A stretch of DNA of 64,000 nucleotides from SFHK01 sp964554795 (GCA_964554795.1 CAZKQB010000007.1:1-64000), one strand, 5' to 3'. Shown: positions 31,482-41,049, counted from the stretch's first letter. The notes: generated by a model from the letters alone, not told the origin. Program-made: numbers and translations.

Positions 31482-34115
31482 ATGGATGCATCGAAATTTA
31501 CGAGGAAATCATTGGAGGCGTTGCAGCTTGGGCAGCAGATTGCACTTCGATATTCCAATATGCAAATTGAGCAGCCGCACCTTTTGAGTGCGCTGCTTTC
31601 GCAGGACGGTGGACTGACGCCGGAGCTTCTAAAGAAGATAGAGGTAGACACCTCTTCGTTGAAGGAGGCGTGTGATGAGCTTGTTTCCCGGTTACCGCGC
31701 GTGAGCGGCCCGGGGCACGAGGCGGATAAGGTATACATCTCACAGGACGTCAATCAGGCGCTACTGGCCGCAGAGGATGAGGCCGCGCACATGAAGGACG
31801 AATACGTCTCAGTGGAGCACCTGTTGATCGGCCTGATTGAGCGCGCGAACCCACAGATGAAGCGGCTGTTTGAACAGTTTGACATCGAAAAGGATAAGGT
31901 AATGGCGGCACTTCAGACCGTGCGCGGCAATGTGCGCGTGACGACGGACTCGCCGGAGGCTACCTATGAGGCTCTGAAGAAGTACGGTCAGGATCTCACC
32001 GAGCTTGCCCGCAAACAGAAGCTCGATCCAGTCATTGGACGCGACAATGAGATACGAAACGTGATTCGCATCCTTTCGAGAAAGTCGAAGAACAATCCCG
32101 TCTTGATCGGCGAGCCGGGCGTAGGAAAGACGGCCATTGCCGAGGGACTGGCGCAGCGAATTGTGCAGGGCGATGTGCCGTCCTCCTTGAAGGACAGGCA
32201 GCTGTTCTCGCTCGACATGGGTGCTTTGATCGCCGGGGCAAAGTACAAGGGTGAATTTGAGGAAAGGCTGAAGGCAGTTCTCAGCGAAATCAAGGAATCC
32301 AACGGCCGCATCATTTTGTTTATCGACGAGCTGCACACCATCGTGGGCGCGGGGCGCAGCGAGGGCAGCATGGACGCTGGCAACCTGCTCAAGCCTATGC
32401 TGGCGAGAGGTGAGCTGCACTGCGTCGGCGCGACTACGCTGGACGAGTATCGCAAGTACATCGAAAAGGATGCCGCGCTCGAGCGCCGCTTCCAGCCGGT
32501 TATGGTAAACGAACCGACGGTGGAGGATACCATTTCCATCCTGCGCGGTCTTGAGGAACGCTACGAGGTATTCCACGGCGTCAAGATCACCGATCAGGCG
32601 TTGGTGGCAGCGGCGGTATTGAGTGACCGGTATATTTCTGACCGCTTCCTGCCCGACAAGGCCATCGATCTTGTGGACGAGGCATGTGCCATGATCCGCA
32701 CCGAAATGGATTCCATGCCGCAGGAGCTGGATGATGTTCGCCGTGAGATCATGCGGCTGGAAATCGAGGAGGTTGCGCTGTCTCACGAGCAGGAGGAGAA
32801 GGCGTCGGTAGAACAGCTGAACAAGGTCAGGAAGGAGCTGGCCGAGAAACGCGATCAGTTCAATGAGATGAAGGCACGCTGGGAAAATGAGAAAAATGCC
32901 ATTGGACGCGTGCGCACGCTGCGCGAGCAGATTGAGAAGGTAAATGCCGACATTCAGCTGGCAGAGCGCGAGTATGACCTGAACCGGGCGGCAGAGCTGA
33001 AATACGGCAAGCTGCCGCAACTGACAAAGGATCTGAAGGAAGCCGAGGAAACCGCGGAGAAGGACAAGTCTGCGCGCTCGCTTCTGCGCGACCGCGTAAA
33101 TGAAGACGAAATTGCCCGCATTGTTGCGCGTTGGACGGGAATTCCCGTGGCGCGCCTGATGGAGAGCGAGCGCGAGAAGCTTTTGAAACTTGACGAGGAG
33201 CTGCACAAGAGGGTTGTCGGTCAGGACGACGCCGTGAAACGCGTGTCCGAAGCCATCCTGCGCTCCCGCGCGGGTATTCAGGATCCTGATCGACCGGTCG
33301 GCTCGTTCCTGTTCCTTGGCCCGACCGGCGTAGGTAAGACTGAGCTTGCGAAGGCGCTGGCTCAGGCGCTGTTTGACGATGAGAAAGCCATGGTGCGAAT
33401 CGATATGAGCGAGTACATGGAGAAATTCTCCGTGTCTCGTCTGATCGGAGCTCCTCCGGGATACGTTGGCTATGAGGAGGGCGGTCAGCTGACCGAGGCT
33501 GTGCGCCGCAAGCCGTATTCGGTGGTTCTGTTTGATGAGATCGAAAAGGCGCATCCAGACGTGTTTAACGTGCTTTTGCAGCTACTGGATGACGGTCGAC
33601 TGACCGATTCGCAGGGACGAACGGTGGATTTTCGTAACGCGATCATCATCCTCACCTCAAACATCGGTAGCGATGTGATTCTGGAAGGCATCGGCCCTGA
33701 CGGCGAAATCACGGAGGAAGCGAGGACGGAGGTCGACGGCATGCTGCACGGTGCATTCCGTCCGGAGTTCCTGAACCGACTGGATGAGATTATCTACTTT
33801 AAGGGGCTGATGCGCGACCAGATTGGCGCAATCATTGACCTGATGATGAACGACGTTAATCGCCGTCTGGCAGATAAGCACATCCGTGTAACGCTGTCCG
33901 AGGACGCGAAGGACAAGGTCATTGAGGATGCTTACTCCCCGCAGTACGGTGCCAGACCGCTGCGCCGCTATATTCAGCGCAACGTAGAGACGCTGCTGGC
34001 CAAGGCTATTTTGCGGCTGGAGGTTCAGGATGAGAGCAACGTCGTGATCAACGTGAGAAACGACGAGCTTGTCGCTGACGCCGCGCCTGTCCAGACCGTG
34101 CCCACAGAAGCTTGA
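31482..34115 (+). CDS. clpB: ATP-dependent chaperone ClpB
   Basis: An 877-residue AAA+ disaggregase. In order: N-domain (1-150), first ATPase with GEPGVGKTA near residue 210, the long coiled-coil M-domain (about 400-530), second ATPase with GPTGVGKTE near 612, and a C-terminal domain. The full-length M-domain with two AAA modules favours ClpB over ClpC, which has only a short M-domain, and no ClpP-binding loop is evident. ClpB extracts proteins from aggregates together with DnaK. A CtsR operator sits on its promoter and a strong terminator follows. Confidence 0.93.
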   Translation: MDASKFTRKSLEALQLGQQIALRYSNMQIEQPHLLSALLSQDGGLTPELLKKIEVDTSSLKEACDELVSRLPRVSGPGHEADKVYISQDVNQALLAAEDEAAHMKDEYVSVEHLLIGLIERANPQMKRLFEQFDIEKDKVMAALQTVRGNVRVTTDSPEATYEALKKYGQDLTELARKQKLDPVIGRDNEIRNVIRILSRKSKNNPVLIGEPGVGKTAIAEGLAQRIVQGDVPSSLKDRQLFSLDMGALIAGAKYKGEFEERLKAVLSEIKESNGRIILFIDELHTIVGAGRSEGSMDAGNLLKPMLARGELHCVGATTLDEYRKYIEKDAALERRFQPVMVNEPTVEDTISILRGLEERYEVFHGVKITDQALVAAAVLSDRYISDRFLPDKAIDLVDEACAMIRTEMDSMPQELDDVRREIMRLEIEEVALSHEQEEKASVEQLNKVRKELAEKRDQFNEMKARWENEKNAIGRVRTLREQIEKVNADIQLAEREYDLNRAAELKYGKLPQLTKDLKEAEETAEKDKSARSLLRDRVNEDEIARIVARWTGIPVARLMESEREKLLKLDEELHKRVVGQDDAVKRVSEAILRSRAGIQDPDRPVGSFLFLGPTGVGKTELAKALAQALFDDEKAMVRIDMSEYMEKFSVSRLIGAPPGYVGYEEGGQLTEAVRRKPYSVVLFDEIEKAHPDVFNVLLQLLDDGRLTDSQGRTVDFRNAIIILTSNIGSDVILEGIGPDGEITEEARTEVDGMLHGAFRPEFLNRLDEIIYFKGLMRDQIGAIIDLMMNDVNRRLADKHIRVTLSEDAKDKVIEDAYSPQYGARPLRRYIQRNVETLLAKAILRLEVQDESNVVINVRNDELVADAAPVQTVPTEA

Positions 34116-34122
34116 TTCCGCT

Positions 34123-34160
34123 TTGCCTGCCTTGTTTTTTTAGCAAGACGGGCAATTTTT
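34123..34160 (+). terminator. clpB terminator
   Basis: TTGCCTGCCTTG (34123-34134) pairs with CAAGACGGGCAA (34144-34155) with one mismatch and is followed by TTTTT. Confidence 0.85.
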
Positions 34161-34213
34161 CTGGCAAAAGTATGCCTGTGAGCAGTCTTTTGACGATGAA
34201 TTTGGTTGATGTT

Positions 34214-34295
34214 GCGTTAAACAAGCGAATTTAACGCTCGTGAAACGGAAACGTTCACAACTTCACTTGACAAAACAATCTGCTTTCTGTATAGT
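34214..34295 (+). promoter_or_regulatory. Promoter and upstream palindrome of the CbiC-like gene
   Basis: TTGACA (34267-34272), 17 bases, TATAGT (34290-34295). Upstream is a perfect 8-base inverted repeat GCGTTAAA/TTTAACGC (34214-34237) and a looser one around ACGGAAACGT, which could be operators. Confidence 0.6.
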
Positions 34296-34352
34296 GATGA
34301 TGGTTGTATTTTATATGCGTTATTTGTGGATAAGGACGAATGAGGTGAGTGT

Positions 34353-34964
34353 ATGGCAAGACAGCCTCAAAGAGGAGCGGCATCGCGTCGCTTCGGTATA
34401 CCGTATATCAGTGCCGAGGTATCCGAGATTATTGCTCAGATCGAAAAGGATACGGCGGATTCGCAGCTGGTACAAAGTTTGCAGTTCAGCCCTACCGCAT
34501 TGACCCATATCAAGAGGCTTGTGGCTGCGGGCGGTACGATTCTTGTGGATACGCAGTTGATTAGTGCGGATATCGATTATTCGACGCTGGAGGGTACGAA
34601 CACCAGCGTGAGATGCTTTATCGACGATCCTGAGGTGCTTCAGCTGGCGGAGATCCGCCATACCACGCGCGCGGAAATTGCAGTCGATATCGGCCTTGCG
34701 ATTCCCGGCCCCAAGCTTCTGGTGATTGGTTCTGCACCGGCGGCGCTGAACCGCGTGCTGATTCGCCGTCAGCATGAGCCGCTCAGCGAGGTCTGCGTGC
34801 TGGCTGCACCCAGCGGTTTTGCAAATGTGGTACAGTTGAAGGAGAAGCTTCGCGACAGTGATATGGCCTATATCGTCGTGCGCGGCAAGAAGGGCGGAAC
34901 CGTCGTAACAACTGCGATTCTGAACGCCATTCTTCGCGCGATTCGGCCAGCGGAATCGATCTGA
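34353..34964 (+). CDS. Orphan CbiC/CobH (precorrin-8X methylmutase)-like protein without the catalytic His
   Basis: A 203-residue protein that follows the CbiC fold from DTADSQLVQSLQFSPTAL through DTQLISADI, CFIDDPEV, HTTRAEIAVDI, VIGSAPAALNRVL and RGKKGGTVVTTAILNAIL. CbiC moves a methyl group in corrin synthesis using a His in the motif RVIHTTAD; here that motif reads QIEKDTAD, so Lys replaces the His. About 30 N-terminal residues of the usual family length are also absent. No other cobalamin gene is in the window. It probably has a different job or is a regulator. GAGGTGAG precedes ATG 34353. Confidence 0.75.
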   Translation: MARQPQRGAASRRFGIPYISAEVSEIIAQIEKDTADSQLVQSLQFSPTALTHIKRLVAAGGTILVDTQLISADIDYSTLEGTNTSVRCFIDDPEVLQLAEIRHTTRAEIAVDIGLAIPGPKLLVIGSAPAALNRVLIRRQHEPLSEVCVLAAPSGFANVVQLKEKLRDSDMAYIVVRGKKGGTVVTTAILNAILRAIRPAESI

Positions 34965-34998
34965 AGCCTGCGTGATTAAAGAAAGCAACCTTTGTTGA

Positions 34999-35045
34999 GA
35001 GAACCCGCGCCAGAAACAAAATTCTGCGGCGGGCTCTTATTTTGT
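34999..35045 (+). terminator. Terminator of the CbiC-like gene
   Basis: GAG-CCCGC-CAGAA pairs with TTCTG-GCGGG-CTC, with small bulges, followed by TTATTTT. Confidence 0.7.
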
Positions 35046-35176
35046 GCGCCGGATGAGAAAAGAGAGGCGTATGCCGTTTGCCCCTATCCATACAAATGTT
35101 ATTTAATAAACATTTTGCCAATATAAGCGATGCGCGCATCCAAAGGAATTAAAGGAATTTGTACCGTCCCTCCGCA

Positions 35177-35600
35177 CTACAAAAGGAGTTCCATGATGAT
35201 TTCGTCCTCGTCGCGGTCGCTTTCCACGAAGCCAAAGCGCTCATAAAGCCTTTGGACCGAGTCATTCCCTTCAATATAACAAAGAATCATCCTGCTGTAT
35301 TTTCCGTCCCTTTTCAGAGCATCCAGTACGGCTCTGGTTACAGACCTGCCGTAGCCATTGCCCTAATATCGCTCATCAATGAAGAGCTCGCTGAGATTGT
35401 AGCATTCCGATTCCGGCAGAGCATAGTACAAGCCCATGCCGACCGGGGTCTTATCATTGTGGATGATGAAAGCTCTGCTTCGCTGCTCCCGGTACGCGTA
35501 GGCTCTTGCAAGATGACAGCAGAGCTGGCGACATAAGATGCCTGTGTGATTCGGCTACGGAAAGCTTTAATCGCCGGTTACCGGGGTTAACGTCAATTAA
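35177..35600 (-). pseudogene. GNAT acetyltransferase pseudogene
   Basis: The minus strand holds a recognisable GNAT acetyltransferase. The C-terminal half reads LARAYAYREQRSRAFIIHND, then NLSELFIDERY, a TAG stop, GNGYGRSVTRAVL, ILCYIEGNDSVQRLYERFGF and a normal end. The stop replaces a single codon (usually Gln) inside the acetyl-CoA binding loop R/Q-x-x-G-x-G. Upstream, VNPGNRRLKLSVAESH and YVASSAVIL lie in two other frames, so at least two frameshifts precede the stop. No start codon with a ribosome site is left. The gene is dead but not old, since the protein is still readable. Confidence 0.85.
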
Positions 35601-35747
35601 GTGAATCACGAACTAGCATAGCGTGGAGGCTCCTTTCAAGAGCATTGCCCCACTCGGCTGAAAACAGCCTTTGCCAGTTGTGTATCGGAATGATACGAAG
35701 GCGAGAGGCATTTGACGGATTCCGAGAGGTGGAAATGCGAAACACGG

Positions 35748-35776
35748 TTGTCTGAGATTGCAAAATGTGGTATGAT
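35748..35776 (+). promoter_or_regulatory. Promoter of the GH106-like gene
   Basis: -35 TTGTCT (35748-35753), 17 bases, extended -10 TGGTATGAT (TATGAT at 35771-35776). Confidence 0.7.
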
Positions 35777-35814
35777 ATGCATGCAACGGATAGCCGTTTT
35801 AAGGAGGAACCCAT

Positions 35815-38136
35815 ATGAAGTCTATACAGGAGGCGTTCCGATCACCTGACGCCGAGTTTTCACCGTTTCCATTTTGGTTTTTAAATGGCGACCTGAACGA
35901 TGGGGAGCTTGAAAGACAGCTGAACGAATTTCTTTTGAGGGATATCCACGCGGTGGTATTGCATCCGCGCATTGGCGTTCCCGATTCCCTGCGTTACCTT
36001 TCGAATGCATTTATGGATCGCATTGAGACCATTGTTTCCTTTGCAGCGACGCATGACATGCGCGTGCTTTTGTATGACGAGGGCATGTATCCCTCAGGAT
36101 CGGCGCATGGCATGGTGGTGCAGGAGAACCCTGCCTATGCCGCGCGCGGCTTGTGTCTGCGCACGCCGGACGATGCGCTGGAGGCGGGCGACTGCGTGTT
36201 GGTCCGAGTTGCACTTGTGAAGTGCGGGGACGGCTTTGCTCCCGGCAGTGTGCGCGTGTTGGCGGAGGGAGGGGTGCCTTTAGACGGTGAAACGGAGTAT
36301 TGGTTAGTCGCCGGGTTTACACGCGGCACAATCCGTGGCATTCATGAAAACGAGGACGATGGGCAGGCATGCGCGCCTGCGGCGGCCGATCTTTTGAATG
36401 CAGAGGCCATGCAGGCATTCATTCGTCTGACCCATCAGCGCTATTACGATCGTCTGAAGCCGTATTTTGGTGAAACGATTATCGGCTTTTTTACCGACGA
36501 GCCAAGTCCCACCGGACGCGCCGGTCGAAGGGGAATGTGCCCCTGGACGGAGGGCTTTGAAAAGGAATTGGCGGAAAAGGGCTTTCCGGTTACCGATCTG
36601 CCTGCGCTGTTCCTGTCCTGCGGCGGTGCGGAAAGGAAAATTCGCGCGAGGTTCGGTCGTCTCGTGGATGAGCGCATGACGCGAACCTATTATAAGCCCA
36701 TCTCCGACTGGTGCGCTCTGCACGGCATCGCGCTGTGCGGACATCCGCATGGGCCGCAGAATATCAAGCTGCTGGAAAGCTTTGGCATCCCGGGACAGGA
36801 TATCGTGTGGCGCTGGGTGGCTCCAGAAAACGATCTGGCGCTGGGCAGCGCGGAGAGCGCACAGGCGAAGTGTGCGTCGGATGCGGCGCGGTATATCGGT
36901 GCGCGGCGCAACCTGAACGAATGCTTTGGCTGCTGCGGCCCGAATGGGGAAATGTGGGCCTTTAATGTGGATGACATGCGCTGGTATCTGAACTGGTTGT
37001 TTGCTCGGGGCTGCAATCTTATTATACCGCATGCGTTCTATTATGAGCTTGCGCAGCCGGTGCAGATGGATCGTCCGCCGGATGCGGGTCCAAACAACAT
37101 CTGGTGGCCGCACTACGGGAAGATTGCCTCGTTTATTGCCCGTGCCTGTGCGCTTAATACCGATGGCGTGAATCAGGCGCGCATAGCCGTGCTGGGCACG
37201 GGAGATAGTCTGCCTGTAGAGAAGGTACGTGCGCTGTATGAGCGCCAGATAGAGTTTAACTATCTGACGGATGAGCAGCTTCTGAAACTGGGTAGGATGG
37301 AAAATGGCGTGTTGGCGGTGGCGAGGCAGCGATATGAGGCCGTTTTGCTGGACGACGCACTGGAATACGACGAGGAGGCTCTTGCGGCGCTCCGCGCATA
37401 TGCGAAGCAGGGGCTGAAGATTGTCCGCTCTGCGCGGGCACTAAGCGACGAGTGGCGCACAGTTTGCATGCGCGGAGGTGCATCTGGCATCCGAGTGTCG
37501 CACGTGAAGCGGGGGAATGAGGAATTCGTACTTTTTGCCAACGAGCTGGGCGAGGACTATTCCGGCATGACGACGCTGCCCTTCGGCGGAACGGTGGCTG
37601 TGCTCAATCCGTGGACGGGCGAAGCGTGGAGGGAGACGGCCGAAAACGGACAACTGAAGATTCGTTTGGGAAGAAGACAACTGCTTTATGTGTGCCGCTG
37701 CGCGGGTGCAGAGGAGCTGCCGGCTAAGGCTGCGGAGCGCAGAATCCGGGAATCGAAGCCGCTGGATGATCGTTGGAGGCTGACGCTTCCGGATGGAAGC
37801 GTTGTTCCCGGCGTAGTCGATTGGCAGGATGTGGAAGAGCTGCGCGTGTTTTCTGGCAAGCTGACCGTACATTGCACGGTGACGCTTCGGAGAATACCGG
37901 CACAGGCAGAGCTTTGTCTGGGCGACGTTCGTGAAATGGCTGAGGTGCGCGTAAACGGGCGGGATGCGGGCGTGTTGCTCGCGCCGCCATACCGTGTGGA
38001 CGTGACGCGCTTTCTGAGAATGGGCGAAAACCGAATTGAGGCAGATATAACCAATTCGCTGGTTTCTCACTTTGAACACAAGCCGTGGCCAAGCGGCTTA
38101 ATGGGCGGAACGAAGCTGATTATCCGAGAGGGCTGA
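35815..38136 (+). CDS. Glycoside hydrolase, GH106-like (alpha-L-rhamnosidase type)
   Basis: A 773-residue cytoplasmic protein. The start FSPFPFWFLNGDLNDGELER, the segment VVLHPRIG, LLYDEGMYPSGSAHG and EPSPTGRAG match the TIM-barrel of the GH106/PF17132 group. A C-terminal galactose-binding-like domain ends VRVNGRDAGVLLAPPYRVD. Characterised GH106 enzymes remove terminal alpha-L-rhamnose, but the group is wide and this member is somewhat shorter than usual. With the GH78-like and GH2 genes it supports breakdown of rhamnose-bearing glycans. AAGGAGG precedes the ATG, and the next gene follows after 21 bases. Confidence 0.75.
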   Translation: MKSIQEAFRSPDAEFSPFPFWFLNGDLNDGELERQLNEFLLRDIHAVVLHPRIGVPDSLRYLSNAFMDRIETIVSFAATHDMRVLLYDEGMYPSGSAHGMVVQENPAYAARGLCLRTPDDALEAGDCVLVRVALVKCGDGFAPGSVRVLAEGGVPLDGETEYWLVAGFTRGTIRGIHENEDDGQACAPAAADLLNAEAMQAFIRLTHQRYYDRLKPYFGETIIGFFTDEPSPTGRAGRRGMCPWTEGFEKELAEKGFPVTDLPALFLSCGGAERKIRARFGRLVDERMTRTYYKPISDWCALHGIALCGHPHGPQNIKLLESFGIPGQDIVWRWVAPENDLALGSAESAQAKCASDAARYIGARRNLNECFGCCGPNGEMWAFNVDDMRWYLNWLFARGCNLIIPHAFYYELAQPVQMDRPPDAGPNNIWWPHYGKIASFIARACALNTDGVNQARIAVLGTGDSLPVEKVRALYERQIEFNYLTDEQLLKLGRMENGVLAVARQRYEAVLLDDALEYDEEALAALRAYAKQGLKIVRSARALSDEWRTVCMRGGASGIRVSHVKRGNEEFVLFANELGEDYSGMTTLPFGGTVAVLNPWTGEAWRETAENGQLKIRLGRRQLLYVCRCAGAEELPAKAAERRIRESKPLDDRWRLTLPDGSVVPGVVDWQDVEELRVFSGKLTVHCTVTLRRIPAQAELCLGDVREMAEVRVNGRDAGVLLAPPYRVDVTRFLRMGENRIEADITNSLVSHFEHKPWPSGLMGGTKLIIREG

Positions 38137-38157
38137 AGCAACGGGGAGGAGACGAGC

Positions 38158-39060
38158 ATGCAGGAAAAAGAGGAACGTCTTCAGGCGTTTGCAGAGGAGC
38201 ATGCGCTGGGGTGCATCGGCGGGGTCTATGCGGGAAAATATGAGGACATGCATATTACGATGCAAATTGAATACGAAGGAACGCTGCGCGTCATGGTCTA
38301 TCTGAGCTTGCCAAGCGGCGGGAAACGGAAGGCATTGGAGGAGGCATTGGCGGAAAAGCTGGCGCATTATCAGGCGGAGCTTACGGAAACCGACTTTGCC
38401 AATGCACTGGCGTTTCGCTTTCTCGGCGAGGATGCAATCGACGATATGCGGCGCTTTCTCGCGGCGGTCGATTTACTACTTCGTCCCTACGGCAGGGAAA
38501 TGGGCGTGCTATGTGCGCGCTGCCGCCGGGAATTCGAGGAGGGAGAAACGTATACGCTTTCGCTGATCGACGGTGAGTATGTGCCCGTGTGTGCAGAATG
38601 CATGGAAACCGGCCGGGTGAAGCGCGGAGAAAACCGTTCAACGATCCGGCAGAAGCGCGCGAGAAGGGGCGCGCTGGGCGGCCTGCTGGGTCTGTTGGCT
38701 GCGGCGGCTGTGTGGGCAGCACTGGAGCTTATGGGTATTTCGTCCTACTTCCTGCCGGCCGTGCTCATCCCGTTGCTGGTGAACCTTATCTACGAGAAAA
38801 TGGGAGGTTTGCGCGACCGATATCAGGCTTGGATGGTGAGCCTATGCTCGGCGGGTGGAATTATACTGGGCGGGCTGATTTACACGGCTGTAAGCGTGGT
38901 GTATTCTGTGCAGGCAGAGGGGCAGGCGGCCGCAATACCGCTGTACGGAGAAGCTCTTCGAACGGTGCTCCTTTCGCCGGCAATGTACGTGCAGCTGTTG
39001 CCGAGCGCAGCTATTGCGGCGGTTGCGGCAATCCTGTTCCATAAAAATCGCTATCGTTAA
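38158..39060 (+). CDS. Hypothetical membrane protein with zinc-ribbon-like motif
   Basis: A 300-residue protein that I do not recognise. The N-terminal ~115 residues are soluble. A CxxC...CxxC pair (CARC near 120 and CAEC near 144) could bind zinc or act in redox. A basic stretch (RQKRARRG) precedes four hydrophobic helices (about 173-193, 196-210, 222-245 and 265-298). GGGGAGG precedes the ATG. It is in the same direction as the GH106-like gene and is probably co-transcribed with it. A hairpin with a 2-base bulge (39070-39117) follows. Confidence 0.7.
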   Translation: MQEKEERLQAFAEEHALGCIGGVYAGKYEDMHITMQIEYEGTLRVMVYLSLPSGGKRKALEEALAEKLAHYQAELTETDFANALAFRFLGEDAIDDMRRFLAAVDLLLRPYGREMGVLCARCRREFEEGETYTLSLIDGEYVPVCAECMETGRVKRGENRSTIRQKRARRGALGGLLGLLAAAAVWAALELMGISSYFLPAVLIPLLVNLIYEKMGGLRDRYQAWMVSLCSAGGIILGGLIYTAVSVVYSVQAEGQAAAIPLYGEALRTVLLSPAMYVQLLPSAAIAAVAAILFHKNRYR

Positions 39061-39069
39061 TGTGGGATT

Positions 39070-39117
39070 GAGGGATTTAGAGCGTGGAACTCCCATAGAA
39101 CGCACGCTAAATCCCTC
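39070..39117 (+). terminator. Hairpin after the membrane protein gene
   Basis: GAGGGATTTAG/CTAAATCCCTC plus CGTG/CACG gives a 15-base stem with a 2-base bulge. No T-run follows, so it is not a canonical terminator. Confidence 0.5.
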
Positions 39118-39166
39118 ATAAAACAACATAAATGAGAAAAATAACACATAAACCAACGATTATGGG

Positions 39167-39195
39167 TGGATATTTCGGGCAACTTGTGATACAAT
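39167..39195 (+). promoter_or_regulatory. Promoter of the catabolic operon
   Basis: -35 TGGATA (39167-39172), 17 bases, extended -10 TGATACAAT (TACAAT at 39190-39195). It probably drives all eight genes to 50510, since no terminator is seen between them. Confidence 0.65.
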
Positions 39196-39226
39196 GAGCG
39201 CACAATAGCCGAGAGGAGATGGGCAC

Positions 39227-40000
39227 TTGCTGGCCGCTGAACGACGCAAACGCATTCGCATGCAGCTGCTGGACGAAAAGCGAGTACATGTGGGCGAGCT
39301 GAGTGCTGCCTATTCCGTGTCGGAAGAAACCATTCGCCGCGACCTTGAGCGTCTGGAGACGGAGGGGCTGGCTTCGCGTACCTATGGCGGCGCTGTTTTA
39401 CGTGAGGATGGCCGCGAGGACACACCCTACGACATTCGCAAGCGCGCGGACGTCGCTTCGAAAACCGTAATTGCGCATTTGGTTGCGTCCTTGATTTCCG
39501 ACGGGGAGTATATCATCCTCGACGAAAGCTCTACCTCCTATTACATTGCGCGCGAGCTGAAAAGCAAAAAGAATTTGACTGTGATCACCAACTCGATGGA
39601 GATCATTCGGGAGATTGCCGCCGTGCAGGGCTGGAATGTGCTTTGCACGGGCGGCGCGCTCCGCACGAGCGCACCTTCCTTTGCCGGTTTTCAGGCGGAG
39701 AGTATGGTGCGCTCGTATCACGTGGACAAGGCGATTCTTTCCTGCGGCAGTCTCGACTTACGCGCCGGTTTTACCGACCGGCACGAGGATACGGCGCTGG
39801 TCAAGCGTGCGATGATGTCCGCAGCACGGCAGGTGATTCTTGCGGCGGATCATGGCAAGTTTGACCGGATTGCGTTTGCGCGAATCGGGGAAATCGGTCA
39901 GCTGAGTACGATTGTGACCGATCGCGACCCGGGCGAAAGATGGAGAGACGTTCTCGGCAATCTGGGTGTTGAGCTCTTATTTGAACATCGGGAGGACTGA
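39227..40000 (+). CDS. DeoR-family transcriptional regulator
   Basis: A 257-residue regulator with an N-terminal winged helix (ERRKRIRMQLL; VHVGELSAAYSVSEETIRRDLERLE) and a C-terminal sugar-phosphate sensing domain (TYGGAVL; ITNSMEI; DKAILSCGSLDLRAGFT; DHGKFDR). DeoR proteins repress sugar catabolic operons and are released by a phosphorylated intermediate. It starts with TTG 39227, the only start fitting AGGAG at 39214-39218. It is the first gene of the operon and most likely controls it. Confidence 0.9.
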   Translation: MLAAERRKRIRMQLLDEKRVHVGELSAAYSVSEETIRRDLERLETEGLASRTYGGAVLREDGREDTPYDIRKRADVASKTVIAHLVASLISDGEYIILDESSTSYYIARELKSKKNLTVITNSMEIIREIAAVQGWNVLCTGGALRTSAPSFAGFQAESMVRSYHVDKAILSCGSLDLRAGFTDRHEDTALVKRAMMSAARQVILAADHGKFDRIAFARIGEIGQLSTIVTDRDPGERWRDVLGNLGVELLFEHRED

Positions 40001-40002
40001 AC

Positions 40003-41049
40003 ATGAATTTATCACCGCTGATTTACTTTTCTCGCCTGTACGGCGCAGACCCGGATCTGGTAACCTGCGGCGGCGGCAACACCTCCATGAAGGAAGACGG
40101 CGTAATGTACGTGAAGGGAAGCGGCACCGCGCTGAAGGACGCCGTGACGGAAACGTTCGTGGGCATGGATCTCAAAAAGCTGCTCACGATGCTGGATGAC
40201 GAGTATCCTGCTGAGGATGCAGCGCGTGAAGCGAAGTTTCTGCGCGATGTGACGGCGGCTAAGCTGCCCAGCGAGGAGGCCAAGCGTCCCAGCGTGGAAG
40301 CGCTTCTGCATGCGCTGTTCCCGCAGAAGTTTGTCCTGCATCTGCATCCGTCGCTTATTAACGGACTCACCTGCTCTGTGCGCGGCGCGGAGGACTGTGC
40401 CCGCCTGTTCGGCGACAGTGTCGTGTGGGTACCTGCGTGCAAGCCCGGCTACGTGCTGGCGCGGAAGATGAAGGACGTTTTTGACGCTTCCAAGAAAACA
40501 ATCAAGACGGTACTGTTAGAGAACCACGGCGTGTTCTTTGCTGCCGATACCGTTCAGGGGCTGGACACGCAGTTGAACGGCATGATCAATGCGCTGAAGA
40601 CGCAGGTGAAGGAATACCCGTCGGTGGAATCAAATGCAGAGGATCCGGGCTTTGGCGAAAAGCTGTCGAAGCTTTCTGGCAAGGAATTCGTGCGATTTAA
40701 CGCAAGCCCGTCGGCACTGAAATTCGCGTCAAGTGCGGATGCAGCCGCGCCGATCATGAAGCCTTTTACGCCTGATCAGATTGTGTACTGCGGCCCACGC
40801 GTTCAGTTCGTCGCCTGTCAGGCCTGTCTGAATGAAATTACGGCGAATGTGGTAATCGTGAAGGGCGTTGGCATCTACGCGCTGGGCGATACCGAGAAGA
40901 ATGCCAATAACTGCATGACACTGGTCAAGGACGCCATGAAGGTGGCAACCTATGCCGAAGCGTTCGGCGGCGCGCAGCCCATGGCGCAGGAGCTGGTCGA
41001 CTTTATCGTCGGCTGGGAAGTGGAAAGCTATAGAAAGAGCGTGAAATAA
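40003..41049 (+). CDS. Class II aldolase/adducin-family protein
   Basis: A 348-residue class II aldolase. The N-terminal GGGNTSMK and the zinc-binding HLHP with the later ENHGVF are the family marks. It resembles the aldolase half of the bifunctional rhamnulose-1-phosphate aldolase/alcohol dehydrogenase (RhaE/YuxG), but it ends where that enzyme's SDR half would begin. The SDR half is the next gene. It likely splits a ketose phosphate into dihydroxyacetone phosphate and an aldehyde. GGAGG precedes the ATG, two bases after the regulator's stop. Confidence 0.85.
   Translation: MNLSPLIYFSRLYGADPDLVTCGGGNTSMKEDGVMYVKGSGTALKDAVTETFVGMDLKKLLTMLDDEYPAEDAAREAKFLRDVTAAKLPSEEAKRPSVEALLHALFPQKFVLHLHPSLINGLTCSVRGAEDCARLFGDSVVWVPACKPGYVLARKMKDVFDASKKTIKTVLLENHGVFFAADTVQGLDTQLNGMINALKTQVKEYPSVESNAEDPGFGEKLSKLSGKEFVRFNASPSALKFASSADAAAPIMKPFTPDQIVYCGPRVQFVACQACLNEITANVVIVKGVGIYALGDTEKNANNCMTLVKDAMKVATYAEAFGGAQPMAQELVDFIVGWEVESYRKSVK

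Noticed and set aside
31809..33554. 581-codon minus-strand frame opposite clpB
   Set aside because: ClpB motifs on the plus strand are complete and the antisense protein has no domain or ribosome site.
35159..35536. Plus-strand 125-codon frame
   Set aside because: The minus strand encodes a recognisable, though broken, GNAT acetyltransferase. The plus frame is its shadow.
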